From Falsiroseomonas stagni DSM 19981 (lineage in GTDB: Bacteria > Pseudomonadota > Alphaproteobacteria > Acetobacterales > Acetobacteraceae), in contig NZ_FOSQ01000003.1 of NCBI RefSeq assembly GCF_900114315.1, positions 186,001 to 250,000 on the forward strand: a stretch of 64,000 nucleotides of DNA. The letters run 5' to 3'. Made by a program: the position numbers and the translations under genes. Positions 8,010-15,569 of this stretch are shown piece by piece (the stretch's first letter is position 1; each line of letters begins with the position of its first letter). Below the pieces are notes generated by a model. That model saw nothing but the letters and a program-made list of their open reading frames with translations, ran no database searches and had not been told where the DNA came from.

Positions 8010-8501
8010 TCAGGCGCGGCGGCCGCGTGGCGATGGCGGCGGAACGGTGGCGAGGGCCGGGATGCCGAACAGGCGCGGGTCCCAGTCCAGCGGCTCCGCC
8101 GGGCCGGCGATGATCCGCGCGCCATCGGGATGGGCGGGGTTGATGACGATGTTGGCCTCCCGCGGCACCAGGGCGGAGGGCACGCGCATCAGCGCGGTGC
8201 GCCCTGCTGCAAGCCAGGCGGCGCCAGCGGCCACGGCCTCCGGGCTGCCGGGGCTTCGCCAGCCGAGCGGCGGCGCGGCGCAGAGATCCTCGATGGCCAG
8301 GTCGTCCGGCACCGCTGCCTCCACCAGCAAGGTGCCACCGAGGTTCCGGCGCTGCGCCAGGCGTTCCAGCATGGCGAGCGACAGGGTCGCGGCGGCGTAG
8401 ATCACCGGCCGGCCCGGCGGGTTCCAACGCCCGCCATGCAAGGCGGCGCCCAGCCCATCCCAGACCGGGTGCTGCGCGGTGCCGAGGCGATAGACACGCA
8501 C
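8010..8501 (-). CDS. RES-domain toxin of a Xre/RES toxin-antitoxin pair
   Basis: RES family protein of 163 residues. Characterised RES toxins degrade NAD+ and arrest growth. The family signatures are visible: the Arg in GGRWNPPGRPVIYAAATLS (about residues 23-41), the Glu in LAMLERLAQ (about 47) and the Ser in PSALVPREANIVINPAHPD. The start is a GTG at 8501, five bases after the antitoxin stop, giving MRVYRLGTAQHPVWDG, a normal RES N-terminus. The antitoxin is encoded first, the usual order. A CCTTGG...CCAAGG inverted repeat just past the stop may end the transcript. All key residues are present, so the toxin is probably functional. Confidence 0.88.
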   Translation of the reverse strand: MRVYRLGTAQHPVWDGLGAALHGGRWNPPGRPVIYAAATLSLAMLERLAQRRNLGGTLLVEAAVPDDLAIEDLCAAPPLGWRSPGSPEAVAAGAAWLAAGRTALMRVPSALVPREANIVINPAHPDGARIIAGPAEPLDWDPRLFGIPALATVPPPSPRGRRA

Positions 8502-8506
8502 CGAGG

Positions 8507-8992
8507 CTAGGCCGGCAGCCCGTATTCGATGTTGACCAGCAGGCGTTCCACCTGCCGCGCGCCGAGGTCCGTTGCCGCGACCTCGATCGGCGGGCGGTTG
8601 CCGAGCAGGGGGTGCGGTTCCGTCAGCCAGGCCTGGGCCTCGCCCGTTTCGCCCAGCGCCTGGGTGGCCAGCGCCGCGATGCGGGCCAGGCGTTCGGCAC
8701 GTTCGCTCGCGGCGGCGGAAAGCCGGGGGCTGCGCTTGAGCGTGGCGGGGGAGGCGACCAGCGCCTCCACCCGGCGGCGGAGGGTGGAGCCCTTGTCGCC
8801 ACCCGGCACCACGGCGGTGGCGAGCGCGCGCACCACGCCACGGGGAAAGCCCTGCTCCACCGCCGCCGTCAATTCGCCAAGCGACCGGAGGTCGGCCCGC
8901 AGCGTGCGCGTGCCGCCCAGCGCGGCGGCGACCTTGGCGACCTCGACGGGATACATGGCGGGCAAGGCTCCGGGATCAGGTGAGCCCATCAT
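8507..8992 (-). CDS. Xre/MbcA/ParS-type antitoxin (DUF2384) paired with the RES toxin
   Basis: Antitoxin of 161 residues that would bind and neutralise the RES toxin and repress the operon. The C-terminal part (EAQAWLTEPHPLLGNRPPIE, then VERLLVNIEYGLPA) is the DUF2384 toxin-binding domain. The N-terminal half (about residues 20-110) is helical with an Xre-like character. Two starts are possible: ATG 8992 or 8989, without a good ribosome site, or ATG 8956 (MYPVEVAKVAAALGG), which better matches the conserved start of the domain. The stop is five bases before the toxin GTG. The gene follows a Rieske gene by 22 bases and may belong to the same leftward operon. Confidence 0.82.
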   Translation of the reverse strand: MMGSPDPGALPAMYPVEVAKVAAALGGTRTLRADLRSLGELTAAVEQGFPRGVVRALATAVVPGGDKGSTLRRRVEALVASPATLKRSPRLSAAASERAERLARIAALATQALGETGEAQAWLTEPHPLLGNRPPIEVAATDLGARQVERLLVNIEYGLPA

Positions 8993-9014
8993 AGGGGGTC
9001 AGTTGGACCGGCGG

Positions 9015-9377
9015 CTACAGCCCCGCCTCCGCCGGCACGATCACCTGTCCCTCCGCGTCGATCCTCACCGGCACGGCTTCCAGGCTTTCCCCGTAGCAGG
9101 GGCCGGAGAAGCATTCGCCATCCTCGATCCGGAAGCGGGCGCCATGGGCGGAGCAGACGATGTGGGCGCGCTTCGCGTCCAGGAAGCGGTTCGGCGCGGG
9201 GTCCAGCGGCAGGCCGACATGCGGGCAGGAATTGACATAGACCAGCACGGAGGCGCCCCGGCGGATGGCGAAGAGCCCCGTGAAGGCGCCCGGCGCCGGC
9301 GCGAAGCCGCGGCTTTCGCCATCCGGGATGTCCTCCACCCGGCACAGCACCCGTTCACTGGCGGAAACCTCGCTCAC
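9015..9377 (-). CDS. Rieske [2Fe-2S] domain protein
   Basis: Stand-alone Rieske protein of 120 residues, a soluble electron carrier of the NirD/BphF-like class. The cluster ligands are visible: C51-x-H53 (CPHVGLPLD) and C75-x2-H78 (CSAHGARF), 22 residues apart, with the usual following strand FRIEDGECFSGPCYG. No signal peptide is seen. The start is a GTG at 9377 whose last two bases overlap the stop of the EVE gene (GTGA), so translation is coupled. An oxygenase or reductase partner is not adjacent; the neighbours are an EVE-domain protein and a YciI-like protein, so the redox partner is unknown. Confidence 0.88.
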   Translation of the reverse strand: MSEVSASERVLCRVEDIPDGESRGFAPAPGAFTGLFAIRRGASVLVYVNSCPHVGLPLDPAPNRFLDAKRAHIVCSAHGARFRIEDGECFSGPCYGESLEAVPVRIDAEGQVIVPAEAGL

Positions 9378-9808
9378 GCCTTGATCCCGCCCAGCTTGCA
9401 CAGCGCCTTCCAGTGTTCCGGCGCGATCGGCATGACGGAAAGGCGGGACATGCGGACCAGCGCGATCTCGGCCAGCGTCGGGTCCGCCTTGATGGTGGCC
9501 AGCGTCACGGGCGTTTTCAGCGGCATCAGCGCCTTCATGTCCACGCAGACCCAGTCGCCCTTGGGATCGTCGGGCTGCACCGTGGGGTCGGGATAGGCTT
9601 CGCGCGCCACCTCCACCACGCCCACGATCTCCTTCCCGATATTGGAATGGTAGAAGAAGGCACGGTCGCCGGTCTTCATGGCCTTGAGGTTGGCCTTGGC
9701 CATGTGGTTGCGCACGCCGGTCCAGGGCTCGATCCCGTTGGCGACCTGCTGGTCCCAGGAGAAGGCGTCGGGCTCCGACTTCACGAGCCAGTAGGACCGG
9801 CTGCTCAT
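9374..9808 (-). CDS. EVE domain-containing protein
   Basis: EVE-domain protein of 144 residues, the PUA-like fold found in THYN1 homologues, which recognise modified bases in characterised cases. Diagnostic segments are YWLVKSEPDAFSWDQQV (about residues 6-22), WTGVRNHMAKANLKAMKTGD (about 29-48) and FFYHSNIGKEIVGVVEVARE. It overlaps the YciI-like gene upstream by one base (TGATG) and the Rieske gene downstream by four (GTGA). EVE genes are common as solitary housekeeping genes in Proteobacteria. The nearby Xre/RES toxin-antitoxin pair on the same strand is notable but does not prove a defence role. Confidence 0.92.
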   Translation of the reverse strand: MSSRSYWLVKSEPDAFSWDQQVANGIEPWTGVRNHMAKANLKAMKTGDRAFFYHSNIGKEIVGVVEVAREAYPDPTVQPDDPKGDWVCVDMKALMPLKTPVTLATIKADPTLAEIALVRMSRLSVMPIAPEHWKALCKLGGIKA

Positions 9809-10098
9809 CAGGCGGCGACCCCGTCCTTGAAGACGGTGCGGAAGGGGCGGATGACCGTGCTTTCGAACAGCCCGGCCTTGGCGTAGGGGTCGCCGGCGGC
9901 GAAGGCCTCCGCCGCCGCGCGGTCCGCCACATCCACCACCAGCAGGCTGCCGCAGGGCTTGCCCTCGGCATCCAGCACCGGGCCGACCAGGACGAAGCTG
10001 GCGGCGTGCTGCTTCAAATAGTCCACATGGGCGGGACGGGTTTCCATCCGCAGCGCCAGGGACGCCGGCTTGTCGGTGCAGGAAATGGCGAAAAGCAT
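9808..10098 (-). CDS. YciI-like protein
   Basis: Small soluble protein of 96 residues with the dimeric ferredoxin-like YciI fold. Seen: MLFAISCTDKP at the start, the RPAHVDYLKQH segment carrying the conserved His (about residue 26), FVLVGPVLDAEGKPCGSLLVV and the DPYAKAGLFESTVIRPF tail typical of the family. ATG 10098 is chosen because the fold starts there, with AAGGAA about ten bases upstream; the longer frame adds only a charged extension. It is the first gene of a leftward operon with the EVE and Rieske genes. YciI proteins lack a settled function; some act as lyases. Confidence 0.85.
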   Translation of the reverse strand: MLFAISCTDKPASLALRMETRPAHVDYLKQHAASFVLVGPVLDAEGKPCGSLLVVDVADRAAAEAFAAGDPYAKAGLFESTVIRPFRTVFKDGVAA

Positions 10099-10253
10099 GG
10101 GCGGAGGGTTCCTTCGGACCGCGTCGGTCACGAAAGGGACGTAACGCCCCTGCGGCCCGGCTTCAATCCGGCGCCAACCACCCCTAGTCTATGGGCGTGG
10201 ACGCCAGACCCCTTTCGCCGCCCGCGGGATCAAACCCCCCGGGCGAGCCCCGT

Positions 10254-11024
10254 ATGAACCCCCCCGCGACCGCGGGCGGGGCACGGTCGCTGCATCGCTT
10301 CGCCAATCCCGGCCGATTCCTGCGGATGACGGATGCGCTGATGCCCTGGCTCTGGGCCTCCGCCATCCTGGTGACCGGCATCGGCGCCGCCTGGGCGCTG
10401 TTCTTCTCCCCGCCCGATTGGCAGCAGGGGGAGACGGTGCGGATCATGCACGTCCATGTCCCGATGGCCTGGCTGGCGATGGGCGGCTACACGGGGCTTG
10501 GCGTATTGTCGATCATGTCGCTGATCTGGCGGCACCCGCTGGCGGACCTGACCGCGCGCGAATTGTCGCCGGTGGGCGCGGCCGTCACGGCGCTCTGCCT
10601 GGCCACCGGCAGCCTCTGGGGCAAGCCGATGTGGGGCACCTGGTGGGTCTGGGATGCGCGGCTGACCAGCGTGCTGGTGCTGTTCTTCCTCTGGCTCGGC
10701 CATGCCGCGCTGGTCCGTGCCTTCGATGACATGGAACGCGGCGCCCGGGCAGGCGCCATCCTGGCGCTGGTCGGGCTGGTGAATGTGCCGATCGTGAAAT
10801 TCTCCGTCGACTGGTGGAACACGCTGCACCAGCCGGCCTCCGTCACCCGGATCGATGCGCCGGGGATGCATGTGGACCTGCTCTATCCGCTGCTGGTCAA
10901 TGCGCTGGGCTTCACGCTGCTCTTCGCCGCGGTGGTGCTGGCGCGCACCCGCAGCGCCGTCATGGAACGCCGCGTGAGGGCATTGCAGACCGCGCGGGCG
11001 CGGCGGGCGGAGGGCACGGCATGA
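10254..11024 (+). CDS. ccmC: Heme exporter protein CcmC
   Basis: Six-helix inner-membrane protein (256 residues) of System I cytochrome c maturation. It presents heme to CcmE in the periplasm. The tryptophan-rich heme-handling WWD motif is seen as WGTWWVWDARLTS in the middle of the protein, flanked by membrane helices; a conserved His lies in IMHVHVPMAWL and another in WWNTLHQPASV. ATG 10254 gives LHRFANPGRFLRM near the start, as in homologues; ATG 10326 would lose this. It is the first gene of ccmCDEFGHI. The stop overlaps ccmD by ATGA. ccmA and ccmB, which usually precede it, are absent from this locus. Confidence 0.94.
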   Translation: MNPPATAGGARSLHRFANPGRFLRMTDALMPWLWASAILVTGIGAAWALFFSPPDWQQGETVRIMHVHVPMAWLAMGGYTGLGVLSIMSLIWRHPLADLTARELSPVGAAVTALCLATGSLWGKPMWGTWWVWDARLTSVLVLFFLWLGHAALVRAFDDMERGARAGAILALVGLVNVPIVKFSVDWWNTLHQPASVTRIDAPGMHVDLLYPLLVNALGFTLLFAAVVLARTRSAVMERRVRALQTARARRAEGTA

Positions 11025-11176
11025 CCACGCATTGGATCCACGTCACCGCTTCCTGGGGCCTGACGCTCGCGACCTTCGGCGGCCTCGCCATCGCCGCCAT
11101 GCTGCGCAGCCGCGCGGCGGCGGCCACCCTGAAACGCCTTGACCCGCGCGGCGATGGCCGCGGGAGGGATGCATGA
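11021..11176 (+). CDS. ccmD: Heme exporter protein CcmD
   Basis: Tiny membrane protein of 51 residues. It stabilises the CcmC-CcmE complex and the release of holo-CcmE. One transmembrane helix (SWGLTLATFGGLAIAAMLRS, about residues 11-30) is followed by a basic cytoplasmic tail (TLKRLDPRGDGRG), the usual CcmD layout. Its ATG overlaps the ccmC stop and its stop overlaps the ccmE ATG, both as ATGA, which is the strongest support for so small a gene. No obvious deviation from the family. Confidence 0.88.
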   Translation: MTTHWIHVTASWGLTLATFGGLAIAAMLRSRAAAATLKRLDPRGDGRGRDA

Positions 11177-11700
11177 TGACGCGCAAGAAGCGCCGGATGT
11201 GGATCCTGCTGCTGTGTGCGCTCGGCCTCGGCAGCGCCACGGCGCTGACGCTGACGGCCTTCCAGGACAATCTGGTCTTCTTCCGCTCGCCGTCGGATGT
11301 CATGGCGCAGCAGCCGGGCCCGGACCGCGCCTTCCGCCTCGGCGGCCTGGTGGAGGCCGGCAGCGTGGAGCGCGATGCCGCGGTGTCCGGCCAGCGGCCC
11401 ACGGTGCGCTTCCGCGTGACGGATGGGGCGCATGTCATCCAGGTTGCCTACCAGGGCGTGCTGCCCGACCTGTTCCGCGAAGGCCAGGGCGTGGTGACGA
11501 TGGGCCGCATGGTCGATGGCACCTTCCGCGCGAGCGAGGTGCTGGCCCGGCATGACGAGACCTACATGCCGCCCGAGGTCGCCGATGCGCTGAAGCGGTC
11601 CGGCCACTGGAACCCCGCCCAGGGCGCCGCGCCCCCGCCCGCCACCTGGAACACCCTGGACCCCGCGCGGCCCGCCGCGCCGGGGAGGACCGGATCATGA
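11173..11700 (+). CDS. ccmE: Cytochrome c maturation heme chaperone CcmE
   Basis: Membrane-anchored periplasmic heme chaperone (175 residues). It binds heme covalently and passes it to CcmF/H. It has a basic N-terminus and one anchor helix (about residues 9-28), then an OB-fold beta barrel. The heme-binding motif is LARHDETYMPPEV, with the covalent His at H127 and Tyr at Y131, both intact. The C-terminal tail is Pro/Ala-rich, as in many alphaproteobacteria. Two consecutive ATGs (11173, 11176) are possible starts. It overlaps ccmD and ccmF by four bases each. Confidence 0.95.
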   Translation: MMTRKKRRMWILLLCALGLGSATALTLTAFQDNLVFFRSPSDVMAQQPGPDRAFRLGGLVEAGSVERDAAVSGQRPTVRFRVTDGAHVIQVAYQGVLPDLFREGQGVVTMGRMVDGTFRASEVLARHDETYMPPEVADALKRSGHWNPAQGAAPPPATWNTLDPARPAAPGRTGS

Positions 11701-13670
11701 TCGCCGAACTCGGCCATTTCGCCCTCGCCCTCGCCCTGGTGCTGGCGCTGGCGCAGGCGCTGCTGCCGCTGATCGGCGCGCATGTGCGCGACGGGCGGAT
11801 GATGGCCTCCGCCGCGCCGCTGGCGGTCGGGCAGTGCCTGGCGCTGATCGCGTCCTTCGCCTGCCTCGTCTACGTCTACGTCATCAACGACACGACGGTG
11901 CTGAACGTCGTGCAGAACAGCCATTCCCTGAAGCCGCTGCTCTACAAGATCACCGGCACCTGGGGGAACCACGAGGGTTCGCTGCTGCTCTGGGTCAACA
12001 TCCTCGGCCTCTGCGGTGCCGCCGTGTCCGGCTTCGGGCGCGAATTGCCGACGGCGCTGCGGGCGCGGGTGCTGGGCGTGCTGGGGCTGATCTCCGTCGG
12101 CTTCCTGATGTTCACCATCAAGACGTCCAACCCCTTCGACCGGATGTGGCCGCCGCCGCCGGATGGCCAGGGGCTGAACCCGGTGCTGCAGGATATCGGG
12201 CTCGCGATGCATCCGCCGCTGCTCTACGTCGGCTATGTCGGCTATGCCGTGACCTTCGCCTTTGCGATTGCCGCCCTGATCGAGGGGCGCGTCGACGCCG
12301 CCTGGGGGCGCTGGGTGCGGCCCTGGTCGCTGGCGGCCTGGTCCTTCCTGACGCTCGGCATCGCGCTCGGGTCCTGGTGGGCCTATTACGAACTCGGCTG
12401 GGGCGGCTACTGGTTCTGGGACCCGGTCGAGAATGCGTCGCTGCTGCCCTGGCTGATCGGCACCGCCCTGCTGCATTCCGCCATCGTGGTGGAGAAGCGG
12501 GACGCGCTGAAGACCTGGACCATCCTGCTGGCGATCATCGCCTTCGCCATGTCGCTGCTCGGCACCTTCCTGGTGCGGTCGGGCGTGCTGAACAGCGTGC
12601 ATTCCTTCGCCAATGATCCGGAGCGCGGGCTGTTCATCCTCGCGCTGCTGATGGTCTATGTCATCGGTGCCTTCCTGCTGTTTGCCTTCCGCGCCTCCGC
12701 CATGATCCCCACGGGGATCTTCGCGCCGGTGTCGCGGGAAGGCGCGATCGTGCTGAACAATCTGCTGGTCTGCTCGATCACCGCGGTGGTGTTCGTCGGC
12801 ACGCTATGGCCGATGTTCGCCGATGCGCTGTTCGGCATGAAGGTCTCCGTCGGGCCGCCCTTCTTCAATGCCGCCAGCTTCCCGCTGGTGGTGCCGCTGC
12901 TGCTGGCCATGGCGGCGGGGCCGCTGATGCCGTGGAAGCGCGCGCAGCTCTTCTCCGTGGTCATGCGGCTGTGGTGGTGCGCGGTGATCGGCTTTGCCGC
13001 CTTCTTCCTGGCCCTGCTGCTGAGCGGGCAGAAGGTGATGCCGGCCGTGGGCTTCGCCTTCGCGGCCTGGGTCGTCGGCGCCGCCATCGCCGACATCGCG
13101 GATCGCACCGCGCTGTTCCGCACCAACCTGGGCAATTCCTGGAACCGCGCGAAGGGCCTGCCCCGCGCGGCCTGGGGGGCGGCCATCGCCCATGCCGGCG
13201 TCGGCATCTGCGCCGCCGGCATCGCGGGCATGGGGCTCGCGCAGGAACGCATGGTGGCGCTGGCGCCGGGCGAATCCACCACGCTCGCCGGCTATGAATG
13301 GCGGCTGGAAGGCGTGCGCGACGTGGAGGGTCCGAACTGGACCGCGCGGCGCGCCACCATCTCCCTCCTCAAGGACGGCGCCGTGGTGCATGTCATGGAA
13401 CCGTCCCGCCGCTGGTTCCCCATCGCGCGGCAGAACACGACGGAAGTCGCCATCCGCACCAACCTGATCGCCGACCTCTACGCGGTGATCGGGGAGGAGG
13501 AGGCCGGCACGGGCAAGGCGGTGATCCGCCTGCACTACAACCTGCTGGCGCCCTGGATCTGGCTCGGCGCCGCCATCATGGCGTTGGGTGGCGGATTGTC
13601 GCTGGCCGACCGCCGGATCCGCGTCTCCGCCCCCAACCGCGCCACCGCGCGCATGGTGCCGGCCGAATGA
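11697..13670 (+). CDS. ccmF: Cytochrome c heme lyase subunit CcmF
   Basis: Large inner-membrane protein (657 residues, standard length) with about 14-15 hydrophobic helices. It is the heme lyase that attaches heme to apocytochrome c together with CcmH. The WWD domain is GWGGYWFWDPVENASLLPWL around residues 233-252, and conserved histidines lie in flanking loops (for example NHEGSLLLW, MHPPLLYVGYVG). A periplasmic domain near the C-terminus is followed by a final helix. The ATG at 11697 overlaps the ccmE stop, and the stop at 13670 overlaps the ccmG start. Nothing unusual is seen. Confidence 0.97.
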   Translation: MIAELGHFALALALVLALAQALLPLIGAHVRDGRMMASAAPLAVGQCLALIASFACLVYVYVINDTTVLNVVQNSHSLKPLLYKITGTWGNHEGSLLLWVNILGLCGAAVSGFGRELPTALRARVLGVLGLISVGFLMFTIKTSNPFDRMWPPPPDGQGLNPVLQDIGLAMHPPLLYVGYVGYAVTFAFAIAALIEGRVDAAWGRWVRPWSLAAWSFLTLGIALGSWWAYYELGWGGYWFWDPVENASLLPWLIGTALLHSAIVVEKRDALKTWTILLAIIAFAMSLLGTFLVRSGVLNSVHSFANDPERGLFILALLMVYVIGAFLLFAFRASAMIPTGIFAPVSREGAIVLNNLLVCSITAVVFVGTLWPMFADALFGMKVSVGPPFFNAASFPLVVPLLLAMAAGPLMPWKRAQLFSVVMRLWWCAVIGFAAFFLALLLSGQKVMPAVGFAFAAWVVGAAIADIADRTALFRTNLGNSWNRAKGLPRAAWGAAIAHAGVGICAAGIAGMGLAQERMVALAPGESTTLAGYEWRLEGVRDVEGPNWTARRATISLLKDGAVVHVMEPSRRWFPIARQNTTEVAIRTNLIADLYAVIGEEEAGTGKAVIRLHYNLLAPWIWLGAAIMALGGGLSLADRRIRVSAPNRATARMVPAE

Positions 13671-14233
13671 CGCCGACGACGAGGCGCCTGCTGCTGCTGG
13701 CCCCCTTCGCCGCCGCCGCGGCCGGGGGGGTGGGCTTCTACGCCGCGCTCGATCGGCAGCGCCGGGGCGTCTACAACCCGCGTGGAGTGCCCTCCGCCCT
13801 CATCGGCCAGCACGCGCCGGACTTCACGCTGCCGGCGCTGGAGGAAAGCGGGGTGGAGGGTTTCGGCGCCGCCGACCTCCGCACCTTCACGCGCCCGCTG
13901 CTGGTGAATTTCTGGGCCAGCTGGTGCGTGCCCTGCATCATCGAGCATCCGCAGCTGATGAAGCTGTCGCGCGAAGGCGTGCCGGTGCTGGGCATCGCCT
14001 ACAAGGACAAGCCGTCGGACAGCCTCCAGTTCATCCGCCGCCACGGCAATCCGTTCCGGCGGCTGGCCAGGGACGAACCGGGCCGCGTCGCGATCGACTG
14101 GGGCCTGTATGGCGTGCCGGAGACCTATCTGCTGGACCGCCAGGGCATCATCCGCTGGCGCTATGCCGGCCCCATCACGGATGAGGTGCTGGCCCAGGAC
14201 CTCCGGCCGCTGCTGCAGCGGTACGCGGCATGA
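13667..14233 (+). CDS. ccmG: Thiol:disulfide interchange protein CcmG/DsbE
   Basis: Membrane-anchored periplasmic thioredoxin-like reductase (188 residues). It keeps the CXXCH cysteines of apocytochrome c and CcmH reduced. An N-terminal anchor helix (about residues 8-28) precedes the thioredoxin fold with active site WCVPC (C87 and C90). Also seen are GVPVLGIAYKDKPSDSLQF and the cis-proline region YGVPETYLLDRQG, characteristic of DsbE. Overlaps of four bases on both sides place it firmly in the ccm operon. The electron donor (CcdA or DsbD) is not encoded in this window. Confidence 0.95.
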   Translation: MTPTTRRLLLLAPFAAAAAGGVGFYAALDRQRRGVYNPRGVPSALIGQHAPDFTLPALEESGVEGFGAADLRTFTRPLLVNFWASWCVPCIIEHPQLMKLSREGVPVLGIAYKDKPSDSLQFIRRHGNPFRRLARDEPGRVAIDWGLYGVPETYLLDRQGIIRWRYAGPITDEVLAQDLRPLLQRYAA

Positions 14234-14730
14234 AGAGGTTCCTCCTCGCCCTCGCGCTGCTGGCGCCGCTGGCGGCGCCGGCGATCCTGGTCCCGGGCGT
14301 GGCCCACGCCACGACCAACCCCGCCGACATGCTGCCGGATGCGGCGCTGGAACAGCGCGCGCGCGCGCTGGGGCGCGAGATCCGCTGCATGGTCTGCCAG
14401 AACCAGTCGATCGAGGACAGCGAGGTGGCGCTGGCGCGCGACCTGCGGCTGGTGGTCCGCGAACGCATCACCGCGGGCTACACCGATGCGCAGGTGCGGG
14501 ACTTCCTGCATGCGCGCTACGGCGACTTCGTCCTGCTGCGGCCGCCCTTCACCTGGTCCACCGCGGCGCTCTGGGCCACGCCCGTGGTGGCGCTGCTGAT
14601 CGGCTTCTCCCTCATCCTCCTCTCCCGCCGCCGTTCCGCGCAGCCCGCGCCGCCGGCGCCGCTGACGGAGGAGGAAAAGCGCCGCCTGGCCGCGCTGGAT
14701 GCTGAAACAAGGGACGGGACGCGCGCGTGA
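14230..14730 (+). CDS. ccmH: Cytochrome c maturation protein CcmH (CycL-type)
   Basis: Periplasm-facing thiol oxidoreductase (166 residues) that works with CcmG and CcmF on apocytochrome c. A signal peptide (about 1-27) is followed by the family motif IRCMVCQNQSIEDS, with cysteines C53 and C56, a three-helix domain and a C-terminal membrane helix (about 113-135). This is the short CcmH; the TPR part is a separate gene (ccmI) immediately downstream, as usual in alphaproteobacteria. It overlaps ccmG by ATGA and ccmI by GTGA. Confidence 0.95.
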   Translation: MKRFLLALALLAPLAAPAILVPGVAHATTNPADMLPDAALEQRARALGREIRCMVCQNQSIEDSEVALARDLRLVVRERITAGYTDAQVRDFLHARYGDFVLLRPPFTWSTAALWATPVVALLIGFSLILLSRRRSAQPAPPAPLTEEEKRRLAALDAETRDGTRA

Positions 14731-15527
14731 CTCTCTGGCTGCTGCTTGGTGCCGTGGCGCTGCTCGCGCTCGCGCCCCTGATCGTCACCCTCCTGCGCCC
14801 GGGTCGGGCGCGTGGCCGGGCGGAGGCCGACCTGGCGCTCTACCGTGCGCAACTCGCCGAGCTGGACCGGGAGAGGGAGTCCGGGCGGCTCGATGCCGCG
14901 CAGCACCAGGCGGCGACGCTGGAAGTGCAGCGCCGCATCCTGGCCGCGCCGAAGGAGGATGCGCCCGAATTCGGCACCCGCCACACCAGCGCCGTGCTGG
15001 CCGCCATGGTGTTCCTGGTGCCCGCCGCCGCGCTCGGCCTCTACCTCGTGCGCGGGGTGCCGGATATGCCCGCCGCCCCCTTCGTGGAACGCCAGCGCCT
15101 GGCGGAGGAGGAGAACGCGATGCTGGATACGCTGCGTGGGCGCCTCGCCATGCTCGATCCCTCCAGCGACGCGGCGCGGCAGGGGCAGATCCTGCTCGGC
15201 AATGCGGAACGGTCCCGCGGGCGGCTGGAGGAAGCGGCACGCGCCTATCGCACCGCCCTCGATGCGCGGTTCGACGGCCCGCTGGCCGCCGACCTGGCGG
15301 AGCTTGAGATCGAGCGCGGCGAACACGCCGCCGCCGCCGCGCTGATCGCCCGCGCGCTCGGCTCCTCCCCCCGCGAACCGCGACTGCGCTTCCTGGCCGG
15401 GCTGGCGGAGGCGCGCGCCGGGCGGGCCGACAATGCGCGCCGCACCTGGCAGGCGCTGCTGGCGGATGCGCCGCCGGAGGCGCCCTGGCGGCCGGTGGTG
15501 GAACGCCAATTGCAGGCACTGCCCTGA
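14727..15527 (+). CDS. ccmI: Cytochrome c maturation protein CcmI
   Basis: Bitopic membrane protein (266 residues) that chaperones apocytochrome c to the CcmF/H lyase. Layout: first helix at residues 2-22, a cytoplasmic segment with AEADLALYRAQLAELDRE (leucine-zipper-like), a second helix near 90-108, then a periplasmic TPR-like domain of paired helices to the end. The start is GTG 14727, overlapping the ccmH stop (GTGA). It is the last gene of the ccm operon, and the dihydroxyacetone kinase gene starts 42 bases later. No terminator-like hairpin is obvious, so read-through is possible. Confidence 0.9.
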   Translation: MTLWLLLGAVALLALAPLIVTLLRPGRARGRAEADLALYRAQLAELDRERESGRLDAAQHQAATLEVQRRILAAPKEDAPEFGTRHTSAVLAAMVFLVPAAALGLYLVRGVPDMPAAPFVERQRLAEEENAMLDTLRGRLAMLDPSSDAARQGQILLGNAERSRGRLEEAARAYRTALDARFDGPLAADLAELEIERGEHAAAAALIARALGSSPREPRLRFLAGLAEARAGRADNARRTWQALLADAPPEAPWRPVVERQLQALP

Positions 15528-15569
15528 GGCTTTCGCGGCGCTACACTCCCGGCAAAGGGAGAGAGCGCC

